Origin: Siphonodentalium dalli
Taxonomy: Eukaryota; Mollusca; Scaphopoda; Gadilida; Siphonodentaliidae
Assembly: GCA_032622095.1 (NCBI GenBank)
Contig: CP136061.1
Span: 67,151,127 to 67,215,126 of the forward strand
DNA: 64,000 nucleotides
Direction: 5' to 3'
The translations under genes and the position numbers were made by a program. Positions within the stretch are counted from its first letter, which is position 1. Every line of letters begins with the position of its first letter. Below are positions 46,080-58,702 of this stretch, one piece after another. The notes beneath the pieces were generated by a model. That model made no database searches, was not told the origin of the DNA, and saw nothing but the letters and a program-made list of their open reading frames with translations.

Positions 46080-46139
46080 GGTTCCTAAATATGGTTGACT
46101 CGCTGTCCGTGACACCAAACAATTCAAACTGCAGACACA

Positions 46140-46995
46140 GGGTGGAAAAAACTGTTTTCTTCGATTTGGGTACCCCCCCCCCCCCCAAAAAAAACAGCAA
46201 AAACTGCAGTTTTTTTTTCACTGACCACTTGTGTCCCCCACACTCCCCCCCCCCCCAGAACAAAAAATCAAATCTACCCCAGCCGGACAACAACTCGGTT
46301 TGACCGGAAACCGAAAAAAACACCGGAGCATACAATTCACGAGAAGGTGCTTGGTAACTTAGTTTAGATTATTATGACTAAAATGGTCATTGTCTACCAG
46401 TAGAACGCAGATTTGTACCTCGTGATGTCATGACATGTACAACCATGTATATTGGTGATCGCAACGCTTTGTATGCACTTTAAAAAATGACAACTAGTCA
46501 TTACCTCGACTTTGAAAAAGATGCAAATGAGATGAGCATATAACTGTTTTCTGATACCATTGGAGGAGAAATTGTTTAATACATGGGATAGTTCTGCAGT
46601 AAAAATTTGCCAGATAAGCGATCGCAGGGTAGAATTCTGCATTCGACTGGTAGACACTGACATAGTCGGCATTATTAAGAGGGTTAATGGGGTCAATATC
46701 ACATGTAAACCAAGACAGTGGTTATCCAAAATTGTTTTAGGTGGATTGTACTACTCATGTATATATGATTTGGATATTAAGGTTAATCCATATTCTATAA
46801 AATGAGAGAAAATTGAAGTTGTGAGTCTGAAAATACATATTTGGAAAAAAATTACATGCAATTTTTTTCCGACAACCCCCCCCCCCCCTAAATGAATAAG
46901 GAAAAAATTTACGTGTAAATGTTTGACGCCTAGGTACCCCACACCCCCGGTACGTTATGTCCCGCAGTTTTTTTCCGACCCCCCCCCCTGAAGTA
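46140..46995. repeat. Poly-C/poly-G repeat pieces
   Basis: Long C runs with TCCGAC or CCCCAGAACAAAAA neighbours at about 46168-46260 and again at 46875-46990 (ATTTTTTTCCGACAACCCCCC..., TTTTTTTCCGACCCCCC). These belong to the same family as the tracts at 50.4-64.0 kb. The stretch between them (46340-46850) has no recognised gene. Confidence 0.55.
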
Positions 46996-47880
46996 AGCAT
47001 TATATATTTAATACCAAGGACATTAAACTTTGTACTGTGTCCAATTGAAAAGAAATAAAATGCAAAAAATGGGAGGTGCTACCCACTTTAGTCCCTCCAG
47101 TTGTTCATGTTCGGCGTCTATAGTTAATTGTATTTAAATATTTTAGTGTCACATTAAAATAAAAAACGTATATGTATATATGTAAATAAAAACAATCGAG
47201 ACAAATATGATGTACTTTAATGGGCTCGTGCATGTGCAACTATTAATTAAATAAAAAGTACTAAACAGGTTGGTTTAAACTACTTACTTCCTGACCAAAA
47301 AAACACACAGAAACCAATTCGTTGGGATCATTCATATCAGGCGACAATTTAAACCAAGAAACCGGAGAAATAATTAATTTCTTTGTCGGACGACCTATTC
47401 ATTATTAAGGGAGTAAACAATTATGGATGTCATATCCTCTCTCACATGACGACCTATCCATACTTCCATGCACCCCAACTGTAAAAATGCACCATAAAAC
47501 TGTTTCGGTGTGCGAAACTCACTATAATTGTCGAACAATCTTCAAATATATAGTCTGTAGATTAGTGGGAAATGCTGGCATGGAGCAAAATATCATCAAT
47601 AATCACTAAACACGAGGCCTAAAGCGAAAAATTGCCTGAAACTGCAAATGTCGAAAACGAAAAAAAAATGAAACAATAATTAACTAATATGCAATAAGAT
47701 GACGTAAAATGGACAACACATGTATAAAATATGCGCTTACCGACCCTTGCAGTGCCGCTGGTATTTGGTGCCGACATTGCCCTTTTTGGCTAAACATGTA
47801 ACAAAATGTGTCCGGCAAACAATGTTTGTGTCAAAAATTGGCGTCTGGACTCTGGACGTCCGATCTTTTGTCTGGACGAG

Positions 47881-48072
47881 CACAGGGGCATGCATGTAAC
47901 GCGCTCCGCTGCACGCCACCCTTTGCCGCTATACGCCAAAACTATGTACGCGCCTGCTTTACGTTAACGGTATCATATACTGTTAACGTAAAGCAGGCCC
48001 GTATATATAGTTTTTGGCGTATAGGGACAGTGCAAAGGGGGCGGGCTGCGGAGCGCGTTACAGGCCCCTGTG
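47881..48072. mobile_element. About 190-bp perfect-looking hairpin MITE
   Basis: Arms 47881-47967 and 47979-48072 mirror each other: CACAGGGGC, TAACGCGCTCCGC, CTATACGCCAAAACTAT and CCTGCTTTACGTTAAC. The loop is only about 11 bases. CpG content is high compared with the flanks. It is non-coding and would form a long stem. Confidence 0.8.
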
Positions 48073-48477
48073 GGACGAGTCATCCAGATACCCCGTGTGT
48101 GGTATACATTTTGTTGGAAGAGTAACGCGTTCTGATGTCGCCGATGAGGGATATATAGTGTCGATTAATAACCTAACTCCCAAGGCCGTAAAACGGGGAT
48201 TTAAAAAATCGCTGTGAAAATATTTGCTTAAACGGATTTTGGATATGTTATATAGAGGATATATTGTCTTCAAAATGAAATAAAAACCAACTTAGTCCAA
48301 ATTTGTTCTAAGTCAAACCTTTTATCTTCAAACTATACATTTGGTAGTGATATACATGTATATATAGTGGTATTATTCCGAAAACGCATTATAGCATTTT
48401 GGTGCATGCATGCCTCCATTGACTAAAACCTTGAATTGACTGCAGATTCTTCCATGTTGATTTCTTGCTTCTTTTAG

Positions 48478-48587
48478 TCGTGGAATGATTACCGGCTGAC
48501 ATGGGAACCAACAGACTACGATGGTATAGATGAAGTATTCATTGACGAGAATACAATTTGGCGACCAACCGTATCTATTGTGAACGA
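48478..48587 (+). CDS. Cys-loop receptor exon, 110 bp (ligand-binding domain)
   Basis: Borders are a polypyrimidine acceptor TTGCTTCTTTTAG|TC and donor ACGA|GTATGT, giving exactly 110 bases, the size known for exon 4 of vertebrate nAChR genes. The peptide reads SWNDYRLTWEPTDYDGIDEV and then IDENTIWRPTVSIVNE. It matches the hallmark W-x-D-x-x-L-x-W...Y-x-G-(I/V)....(I/L)W-x-P-(D) of the extracellular domain. The Asp usually found after IW.P is replaced by Thr-Val, so divergence is notable. It ends with two bases of a codon. The Cys-loop and transmembrane exons must lie beyond the repeat array or outside the window; I could not find them up to 64000. Confidence 0.8.
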
Positions 48588-48769
48588 GTATGTCTTACTA
48601 GTTTTGTAGTCTGCTTCGATTGTGTGCACATAATGTAGGGACGTGGCGCCAACTTTAGTCAAAATTATTTAATTTTCCAAACAATGTATTTTGTAAAAAT
48701 AATTGTAAAATACTTGCTAGACCAAGATTAAAATATTACCATCTGCAAAACACCAGGGGTGCTATTCAA

Positions 48770-50170
48770 TCGGAAGAGAATTGGAAACTGAACTGGGTAT
48801 ATTACTAGATCTATTCCTAATTTTATACGCAGACGATACAGTTATTTTAGCAGATGGCCCCAGAAAACTCCAGAAACACCTTGACAAATTTAGCGAATAT
48901 TGCGAAAAATGGAAACTGAAAGTTAATGTTGAAAAAACTAAAATTATAGTCCTTTCAGGACGCAGCGTACCAAAAAATCGTATTTTCAAATATGATGGTA
49001 AAATCATTGAAAGGGTTCAGAACTTCACTTATCTGGGAATAAACTTCAGACGATCTGGCTCTTTCGCGGCAGCAAAAACAACTCTTGTAGAAAAGGCAAC
49101 AAAAGCTATGTACGCATTAATTGGAAAGTCTAGAAAAAATTGCCTGTCGATCAGAAATATGTTTTATCTCTTTGATTCCTTGGTTTCGCCTATTGCTTTG
49201 TATGGATGTGAAATTTGGGGATTTGCTAACAACGATATAGTTGAAAACTTACACCGGAAATTCATGTGTATGGCGAAAGCGGACGGCTACCGCTTAGTAT
49301 AATGATTAACACACGAATGATCAAGTTTTGGTGCAAAGTGGTAAACAACGAAGATCGCATATACAGCAAAGTACTATATAAGTTAGCTTATAGCTTATCA
49401 CATGAAAATGATTATTGTTTTCCATGGCTCCGTAAGATTCGCGACATTTTGCTTGATTCTAGTCAATCCCACTTATTGGCAGCTGATCGAATTCAGAATG
49501 TAGACCAGCTAACTGATTATGTAAGATGCTGCCTTATAGAAAAATTTGTTTCGAGTTGGTCGACAGACATTGATAACTCTAGCAGAGGTGTCATTTATAG
49601 AATATACAAGCACAATTTCCACTTTGAAGAATATCTAGATTGTAGTAATAGAAACGATCGAAAAACTTTATGTAAATTCCGAACGTGCAACCACAAACTC
49701 CCAGTTGAGGTGGGTAGATGGCAAAACATTGATCTCGAAGATCGTATTTGCACGCTATGCTCTTCGACAAGAGTTGGCGATGAATTCCACTACCTGTTTA
49801 AGTGTGAACACTTTAATTTTCTTAGAAACCGCCTACTGCCGAAAGAATTCACTGAAAGACCAAATGTTATAGTCATGAGCGAATTACTAAATACAAAAGA
49901 CAAACATTTATATCGCCGGTTATGTATATTAATACGACACATTATAAAGGAATTTAATTAGATTAGGAAGGTGTATTACCCATCGGTTCAATGATATCAT
50001 AAATTAGTATATTACAGCGATGTTACATGTATATCTGATCATATGTCTTTTATATAACACTGTTATGTTCTAGATAAACCATGTTGACCACATGTATATA
50101 TGTAAATATTGTACACATATAATTATCTCCATACCTTTATTAAGGGAGTGAGAAATAAATGAATTGAATT
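48770..50170 (+). pseudogene. 5'-truncated LINE ORF2 (RT end to C-terminus)
   Basis: The first frame (48781-49302) starts inside the RT palm: LILYADDTVILADGPRKL, then WKLKVNVEKTKI, FTYLGINFRRSG and ALYGCEIWGF, all usual LINE thumb and connection blocks. Near 49261 the text jumps to another register (49266-49961), which begins at YGESGRLPLSIMI and goes on to KFWCKVVN. The dozen or so residues normally between LHRKF and that block are missing, so there was a small deletion with frameshift. The end has a Cys/His block, C-x2-C-x10-H-x4-C (CTLCSSTRVGDEFHYLFKC). The 3' end finishes with AATAAATGAATTGAATT. The style suggests a CR1/Jockey-like group, but the clade is not certain. Confidence 0.8.
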
Positions 50171-52817
50171 GGTTTATAATATAGTCCAGGTAGTTTTACG
50201 AGGCGACGCTCAATGCGAAGCTATCGGTGGACATATCGTTGGGAAGACATCACCGCGCGGTATAGGATTATCCAATCAGGGTGATTGGCGTCAATCATAG
50301 ATTGACCACCGGTCACATAAACATGCTGCGTGTAACAGTACACGTTTTGTTAATTTCAACCATGAGCAACCGAAGAAATGGACGTGGGGCAAAATCTACC
50401 ACGACGACAGGGCGGGGGTCTGCAAAAAAAGATTCTGTATATAGGGGCGGTGTGGGTGGGTTGTCCAGAGGCCGAAACAATCGTGTTTGTAATTGTTTTT
50501 CCAAAATAGGTTTTTTTTTCAAACAATTTACATGTACTGGCCATGTAATGTTGTGTGTAAGCATGTTAGTACCATGTTTGTCGGTATATGGTTATAGGCA
50601 GCTAGAGTGACTATTTCACATGATCCCGTCCCACTTCACAGTGGACCACCGTAATAGCGTTCAGGAAACATTTGATCAACGGAAGAAATATTTAGTAACA
50701 AAATTAATATATTACCCAGTTGTATTACCCGAATAAAAGTAATAAAATAAAAATAAAACTGAATCACAAATACTACATGGTGAATACTCAATGATGACTA
50801 GATATCATTTACCTGATTGTTGCAAAACATGAAATTGAAAAGGGTATCTCATAAATTTCTAATGTCTGAAATACTGTCTTGTTCTGGCGTGCAATCAAAT
50901 TCATTCCTTCTTGTTATTTCTCATCTTGAATGATTGCAAGTAATGTTAATTTGCAACACTTATCCAAATAAAACTGAATTGGTTATGGTGAATAACCGTT
51001 ACTGTTTACTGTTCAGACAATCCCAACTGAAGGTGACGCTATTCTCATTGAATTTCCGAACTTTATCTTGAAGCCTAAATACTGTTCAACAAGACTAAAC
51101 TAAAATACTAATTGTATACTGTTATCGCTTACAAATAGATGAACTGAAATAATGTGATGCATTCAGATTCTTTGAGAAATGACATTCTTAAATGTCTTCA
51201 AAGTTCAAACTAAAATCAAGAATACAATCTGACTGAGACTATACTGCAGACTCTAGTGCACAATATACATACACATGGTTGAGTTATAATAATGCAAAAT
51301 GTGTTTACGGATGGAACCAGGTGGTAGCTCTGGTATGCATCGACATGCGAAACCTGTAATATGCAGTAATATCTGCATACATCCTTTCCCTATCATTCAG
51401 GTCTGTCACCATACCAAACCACTTCAAAATTCGACAACCGACACTTCAACTTATACATGTATTGCAAAAACTTTGTACGGAGTGAATTTCATAAACAGGG
51501 CCCATGGATAACTCTGGTGGGCATTGGTGCTCACAACCTGTTATAATAATTATGCATATTCGTTCCCCATTTCTGGTCCGTCACCATGCCATAGAGCATC
51601 AAAATATGAAAACCGACTCTTGAGTTATAATGCAAAATGTTTGTACGGACGTACGCACGGCTCGAGACGTCAACTATATGCCCGCCGACTAATATCGGGG
51701 GGGGGGGGGTATAATAACCATATATCTATGTGTATACCTAACCAAAACAATTCCCCTCCTCACCTCACCCCGGTGGATAAGACTAAAGAGTTCTTTGGTC
51801 ATGCACAAGTAATTGTAGAACCCCTGACCTGTTTACCACTATTTACACTGGCCAGTGTTCTCTGTCAGACAAAAAACGCTCGATATATTAAGGCTGTAAT
51901 GCAGTCTAGGGCAATTTGTGACATACAGTGTTCATACACAATGTTTTATTATTGTTGTTAGATTTTGGAAACACCAGGAAACACCTGGAAATACAGTTTA
52001 TTTTTCGTTTTTTTCTGACCTGTGCTTTACCGATTAAGCATGTTATTGCTTGCGTCTTAATTTTACACAGTTTGCACCAGAAAAGGATAGTGGAATGGGA
52101 TTGAAAGGCAGTTAACACAGTTATTGAAGAACGGCTAAAAAACTCTGAAATTTTGATACAAACATGAGAAAGGAGGTGGGTCCCCAACATTTGGAGGAAC
52201 AAATTTGCACAAATGGGGTGGTGGGTTCCTCGGGGTCGGAAAAAACCTTTTGGGCCCTATATGTGCAATTTTTTCCAGACCCCCCCCCCCCCCATCCCAC
52301 CACTGCCGACGAGCGTAAAACTTTTTTGGGATTTATGGAGAGAAGAATCAAAATATTAAAGAACAAAGAAACCGGCACCATTCATCAGCGCCGGAAAAAT
52401 GATGCATGGAAAGAAATGACTTTGGAAATGGCATGGAAATATCCAAACAGAACCAAAACACAAACAAATTCTTCTGAGACGTTATCTTCTTGGCTCTTCA
52501 TTTCCACACCGTGCTTATTAAAAAACCTCATTAATATTATTGACACTCATTCTGTTGATATATAAACGCAAGCATAAGTCTCCACACAATTATACCCAAA
52601 AAATGATACCGTTATACATGCCGATTGTGGCCGGTGAGTGTTCACGAATTAGTCGTGAGATGGCGTCAATTGACAGGTGACAAATCTGATAGATTGGATC
52701 AATCACATCATCGACAGCGTGTGTCGTTGGCGCTAAAGCAAAGATACCTTTGCGCTCAGCCACTACCGAATAAACTACCTGGTTTATAAAAAAGTCTCGC
52801 TTGGTGAATAGCACCCC
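50171..52817 (+). repeat. Array unit 1 (A to B)
   Basis: It starts directly after the LINE tail. It contains a G-tract repeat at about 50408-50525, an empty TTAA site at 50704-50707, a long unique part, a C-tract at 52278, and end B. It shows the pre-insertion state of both TTAA MITEs of unit 3. Confidence 0.7.
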
Positions 52818-52818
52818 T

Positions 52819-55800
52819 GGGGTGCTATTCACCAAGCGAGACTATTTTATAAACCAGGTAGTTTATATGGTAGCGGCTGAACGCAAAGGTATCTTTGCTT
52901 TAGCGCAAACGACGCACGCTGTCGATGGTGTGATTGATCCAATCTATCAGATTTGTCACCTGTCAATTGACGCCGTCTTACGACTAATTCACGAACACTC
53001 ACCGGCCACAATCGGCATGTATAGCGGTATAATTTTTTGGTATAATTGTGTGGAGACTCATGCTTGCGTTTATATATCTGCAGAATGAGTTTCAATGATA
53101 TTAATGAGGTTTTTTAATTAGCACAGTGTGAAAATGAAGAGCCAAGAAGATAACGTCTCAGAAGAATTTTGTTTGTGTTTTGGTTCTGTTTGGATATTTC
53201 CCTGCTATTTCCAAAGAAATTTCTTGCCATGCATCATTTTTCCGGCGCTGGTGAATGGTGCCGGTTTCTTTGTTCTTTAATATTTTTATTCTTCTCTCCA
53301 CAATGCCCAAAAAAGTGTTACGCTCGTCGGCAGTGGGGGGTGGTGTCTGGAAAACAATTGCACATATAGGGCCCAAAAAGTTTTTTTCCGACCCCGAGGG
53401 ACCAACCACCCCATTTGTGCAAATTTGTTCCTCCAAATGTTAGGGACCCACCCCCTTTCTCATGTTTTTATCAAAATTTCAGAGTTTTTTAGCCGTTCTT
53501 CAATAACTGTGTTAACTGCCTTTCAATCCCATTTCACTATCCTTTTTTGGTGCAAAGTGTGTAAAATTAAGACTCAAGCAATAACATCCTTAATCAGTAA
53601 AGCACAGGTCAGAAAAACGAAAAATAAACTGTATTTCCAGGTGTTTCCTGGTGTTTCCAGTATCTAACAACACTAATAAAGCATTGTGTATATAGATACA
53701 CTGTATATCACAAATTGCCCTAGACCGCATTATAGCCTTAATATATCGAGCGTGTTTAGTCTGACAGAGAACACTGGCCAGTGTAAATAGTGGTAAACAG
53801 GTCAGGGGTTCTACAATTATTTGTGCATGACCAAAGAACTCTTTAGTCTTATCCACCGGGGTGGGTGAGAAGGGGAATTGTTTTGGTTAGGTATACACAT
53901 AGATATATGGTTATTATACCCCCGATATTAGTCGGCGGGTATATAGTTGACGTCTCGAGCCGTCCGTGTGTCCGTCCGTACAAACATTTTGCATCATAAC
54001 TCAAGAGTCGGCTGTCATATTTTGATGCTCTATGACATGTGACGGACCAGAAATGGGGAACGAATATGCATAATATCACGGATTGTGAGTACCAATGCCT
54101 ACCAGAGTTATCCATGGGCCCTGTTTATGAAATTCAATCTGTGCAATATAAGTTGAAGTGTCGGTTGTCGAATTTTGAAGTGGTTTGGTATGGTGATAGA
54201 CCTGAATGGTACGGGAAGAATGTGTGCAGATATTACTGCATATCGCAGGTTTTGCCTGTCGATGCATACCAGAGCTACCAACTTGGTTCCATCGTAAACA
54301 CATTTTGCATTATTATAACTCAACCATTTGTATGTATATTTGTGCACTAGAGTCTGCAGTATAGTCTCAGTCAGATTTTATTCTTGATTTTAGTTTGAAC
54401 TTTGAAGACATTGAAGAATTTCATTTCTCAAAGCATCTGAATGCATCACATTATTTCAGTTCATATATTTGTAAGCGATAACAGTATACAATTAGTATTG
54501 TAGTTTAGTCTTGTTGAGCAGTATTTAAGCTTCAAGATGAAGTTCGTAAATTCAAATTCAATAGCGTCACCTTCAGTTGGGATTGTCTGAACAATAAACA
54601 GTAACGGCCATTCATCATAACCAATTCAGTTTTATTTGGATAAGTGCTGCAAATTAAAATTACTTGCAATCATTAAAAAGATGAGAAATAACCAGAAGGA
54701 ATGAATTTGATTGCATGCCAGAACAAGACAGTATTTCAGACATTAGACATTTATGAGATACCCTTTTCAATTGCATGTTATGCTACAATCGGGTCATATT
54801 TTGATGCTCTATGACATGTGACGGACCAGAAATGGGGAACGAATATGCATAATATCACGGATTGTGAGTACCAATGCCTACCAGAGTTATCCATGGGCCC
54901 TGTTTATGAAATTCAATCTGTGCAATATAAGTTGAAGTGTCGGTTGTCGAATTTTGAAGTGGTTTGGTATGGTGATAGACCTGAATGGTACGGGAAGAAT
55001 GTGTGCAGATATTACTGCATATCGCAGGTTTTGCCTGTCGATGCATACCAGAGCTACCAACTTGGTTCCATCGTAAACACATTTTGCATTATTATAACTC
55101 AACCATTTGTATGTATATTTGTGCACTAGAGTCTGCAGTATAGTCTCAGTCAGATTTTATTCTTGATTTTAGTTTGAACTTTGAAGACATTGAAGAATTT
55201 CATTTCTCAAAGCATCTGAATGCATCACATTATTTCAGTTCATATATTTGTAAGCGATAACAGTATACAATTAGTATTGTAGTTTAGTCTTGTTGAGCAG
55301 TATTTAAGCTTCAAGATGAAGTTCGTAAATTCAAATTCAATAGCGTCACCTTCAGTTGGGATTGTCTGAACAATAAACAGTAACGGCCATTCATCATAAC
55401 CAATTCAGTTTTATTTGGATAAGTGCTGCAAATTAAAATTACTTGCAATCATTAAAAAGATGAGAAATAACCAGAAGGAATGAATTTGATTGCATGCCAG
55501 AACAAGACAGTATTTCAGACATTAGACATTTATGAGATACCCTTTTCAATTGCATGTTATGCTACAATCGGGTCAATGATATCTAGTCATCAATGAGTAT
55601 TCACCATGGAGTGTTTGTGATACAGTTTTTTTATTTTATTACTTTTATTCGGGTAATACAACTGGGTAATACATTATTGTTTTTTACTAAATTACAGTTT
55701 TCCACTGAGAAGTGGGACGGGATCCTGTGAAATCCCGAATGTTGCTAAATCTGAGGCTAAATAGTCACTATAGCTGTCTATATAGCCATATGCCAACAAA

Positions 55801-56207
55801 AATTATACTAACATGCTTACAAACAACATTACATGGTCAGTACTTGTAAATTGTTTGAAAAAAAAAACCCATTTTGGAGAAAAAAAATACAAGCACGATT
55901 GTTTCGGCTTCTGGACCACCCACCCACCCCGGCCCTATATACGGATTTTATTTGTAGACCCCCTCATGTCGTCGGTGGTATATTTTGCCCCACGTCCTTT
56001 TCCTCGGTTGCTCATTGTTGAAATGTGTACAAACGTGTACTGTTACACGCAGCATGTTTATGTGACCGGTGGTCAATCTATGATTGACGCCAATCACTTT
56101 GATTGGATAATCCTATATGGCGCGGCGATGTCTTTCCATCGATATGTCCACCGATAGCTTCGCATTGAGCGTCGCCTCGTAAAACTACCTGGACTATATT
56201 ATAAACC
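52819..56207 (-). repeat. Array unit 2 (inverted, B to A)
   Basis: Reverse-complement relative of units 1 and 3, lengthened by the 779-bp tandem duplication at 54015-55572. A frame near end B (52801-53088) has counterparts in units 1 (52590-52835, minus) and 3 (59610-59876, minus) with similar peptides (ICHLSIDA, HEHSPATIGMY). Confidence 0.7.
54015..55572 (+). repeat. Exact-looking 779-bp tandem duplication
   Basis: 54015-54793 and 54794-55572 appear identical base for base where I compared them, both beginning TCATATTTTGATGCTC and both ending CTACAATCGGG. The 103-codon frames at 54039 and 54818 are therefore the same. No other repeat in this window is so similar. Confidence 0.9.
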
Positions 56208-56908
56208 AAGGCTGGGTTTATAATATAGTCCAGGTAGTTTTACGAGGCGATGCTCAATGCGAAGCTATCGGTGGACATATTGACGGGAAGACATCGCCGC
56301 GCGGTATTGGGTTATCCAATCAAAGTGATTGGCGTCAATCATAGATTGACCACCGGTCACATAAACATGCTGCGTGTAACAGTACACGTTTGGTTCATTT
56401 CAACAATGAGCAACCGAGGAAAAGGACGTGGGGCAAAATATACCACCGACGACATGGTGGGGGGGGGGGGGTCTACAAAACAAATTCCGTATATAGGGCC
56501 GGGGTGTGTGGGTGGTACAGAGGCCGAAACAATCGTGCTTGTAATTTGTTTTCCAAAATGGGTTTTTTTTTCAAACAATTTACAAGTACTGACCATGTAA
56601 TGTTGTTTATAAGCATGTTATTATCATGTTTGTTGGCATATGGCTATATAAACAGCTATAGTGACTATTTGGCCTCAGATTTAGCAACATTCTGGACCAA
56701 ACAATTTAAACAAATATATACCATCTTGTTATTATAATAACGTGTGTAATTATATGGGGAGAGGGGCTATCTAAGTTGTATAATTGTGCCCCAATCCCAT
56801 TTGTACATAAATGATACAATAAAATATATTTAAACTAACATTCTGGATTTCACAGGATCCCGTCCCACTTCACAGTGGAAAACCGTAATTTAGTAAACAA
56901 ACAATTAA

Positions 56909-57383
56909 AGGTACTCAATCCGACCAGAGGGTCCCCATCTCAACAGATTCCAACAACAACAATCAGAGGGTCCTATATTACTATTTCTTTGGCTTTGGTG
57001 GTAAAAAATATTTGATTCGAGTCGAGGAACCCATCAAACAAAGCTCAGAGTTATTAGATATTGATTTTTGAAAATTCTTATGTTCTCGAGATGAGTACTA
57101 ATAATTGCCGTCAATTTCGTTTCCTGCTCGAGATTTGTACACCAAAACTCTATTCAAACAGACAAGGATGGATAACTCTAAAATCAAGTGGTAATAATAA
57201 CGCAATTTTGACTGAGATCTGGGCCAGAAAGTATTCCCGATAATGAAAAATAATAGATTTCTAAAATCGATATCTAACAAATCTGAGATTTGATGGGTGA
57301 CTTTCTCGACTCGAATCAAATATTTTTGAACCCCGAAGCCATTGAAATAGTAATTGAGAGGAGTTTTATCGGATTGAGTACCT
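56909..57383. mobile_element. TTAA-flanked MITE, family AGGTACTCAATCC, copy 1
   Basis: Ends AGGTACTCAATCCGA and TCGGATTGAGTACCT are perfect inverted repeats, flanked by TTAA at 56905-56908 and 57384-57387. Unit 1 carries the same flanks with a single TTAA (50704-50707), so TTAA is the target duplication. Subterminal inverted repeats (ATATTTGATTCGAGTCGAG and its mirror) and a central stem are visible. No transposase is present; a piggyBac-type enzyme is likely by analogy. Confidence 0.85.
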
Positions 57384-58702
57384 TTAATATATTACCCAGT
57401 TGTATTACCCGAATAAAAGTAATAAAAAAAAAAAAAACTGTATCACAAATACTACATGGTGAATACTCAATGATGACTAGATATCATTAACCCGATTGTT
57501 GAATAACATGAAATTGAAAAGGGTATCTCATAAATTTCTAATGTCTGAAATACTGTCTTGTTCTGGCATGCAATCAAATTCATTCCTTCTGGTTATTTCT
57601 CATCTTGAATGATTGCAAGTAATGTTAATTTGCAACAATTATCCAAATAAAACTGAATTGGTTATGATGAATGACCGTTACTGTTTATTGTTCAGACAAT
57701 CCCAACTGAAGGTGACGCTATTCTCCTTGAATTTACGTACTTCATCTTGAAGCTTAAATACTGCTCAACAAGACTAAACTAAAATACTAATTGTATACTG
57801 TTATCGCTTACAAATAGATGAACTGAAATAATGTGATGCATTCAGATGCTTTGAGAAATGACACTCTTCAGTGTCTTTAAAGTTCAAACTAAAATCAAGA
57901 ATAAAATCTGACTGAGACTATACTGCAGACTCTAGTGCACAAATATACATAGAAATGGTTTAGTTATAATAATGCAAAATGTGTTTACGGATGGAACCAG
58001 GTTGGTAGCTCTGGTATGCATCGACAGGCAAAACCTGTGATATGCAGTAATATATCCATACATCCTTCCCCTATCATTCAGGTCTATCACCATACCAAAC
58101 CACTTCAAAATTCGACAACCGACACTTCAACTTATATTGCAAAAACTTTGTACGGACTGAATTTCATAAACAGGGCCCATGGATAACTCTGGTATGCATT
58201 GGTGCTCACAATCCGTGATATTATGCATATTCGTTCCCCATTTCTGGTCCGTCACATGTCATAGAGCATCAAAATATGACAACCGACTCTTGAGTTATAA
58301 CGCAAAATGTTTGTATGGACGGACGCATGGACGGCTCGAGACGTCAACTATATACCCGCTGACTAATATGGGGGGTATAATAACCATATATATGCATGTT
58401 TATAATTAACCAAAACAATTCCCCTCCTCACCCACCCCTGTGGATAAGACTAAAGAGTTCTTTGATCATGCACAAATAATTGTAGAACCCCTGACCTGTT
58501 TACCACTGTTTACACTGGCCAGTGTTCTCTGTCAGACTAAACACGCTCGATATATTAAGGCTATAATGCGGTCTAGGGCAATTTGTGACATACAGTGTAC
58601 CTACACAATGCTTTATTATTGTTGTTAGATACTGGAAACACCAGGAAACACCTGGAAATACAGTTTATTTTTCGTTTTTCTGACCTGGGCTTTACCGATT
58701 AA

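Larger units (their letters stand above)
43955..48305. repeat. Inverted pair of about 70-bp repeats, 4.2 kb apart
   Basis: TTGGACTAAGTTGGTTTTTATT with CATTTTGAAGA....ATATATCCTCTATA and ACATATCCAAAAT at 43955-44025 is the reverse complement of 48232-48303. They may be the ends of an old large TIR element filling most of the intron before exon 4, or two copies of one repeat. Between them (44030-45790 and 47000-47880) I see no gene. Confidence 0.5.

Noticed and set aside
50281-50610. Arg/Gly-rich 109-codon frame as an RNA-binding protein
   Set aside because: It runs across a G-tract repeat, and the counterpart frames in units 2 and 3 are broken or shifted.
52818-52818. Assembly chimera at the palindromic junction
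   Set aside because: The two arms differ by many substitutions and indels, unlike a missed-adapter or foldback read artefact; still worth checking with long reads.
54039-55129. Two identical 103-codon frames as duplicated genes
   Set aside because: They are identical because the 779-bp block is duplicated; the corresponding sequences in units 1 and 3 do not keep the frame.
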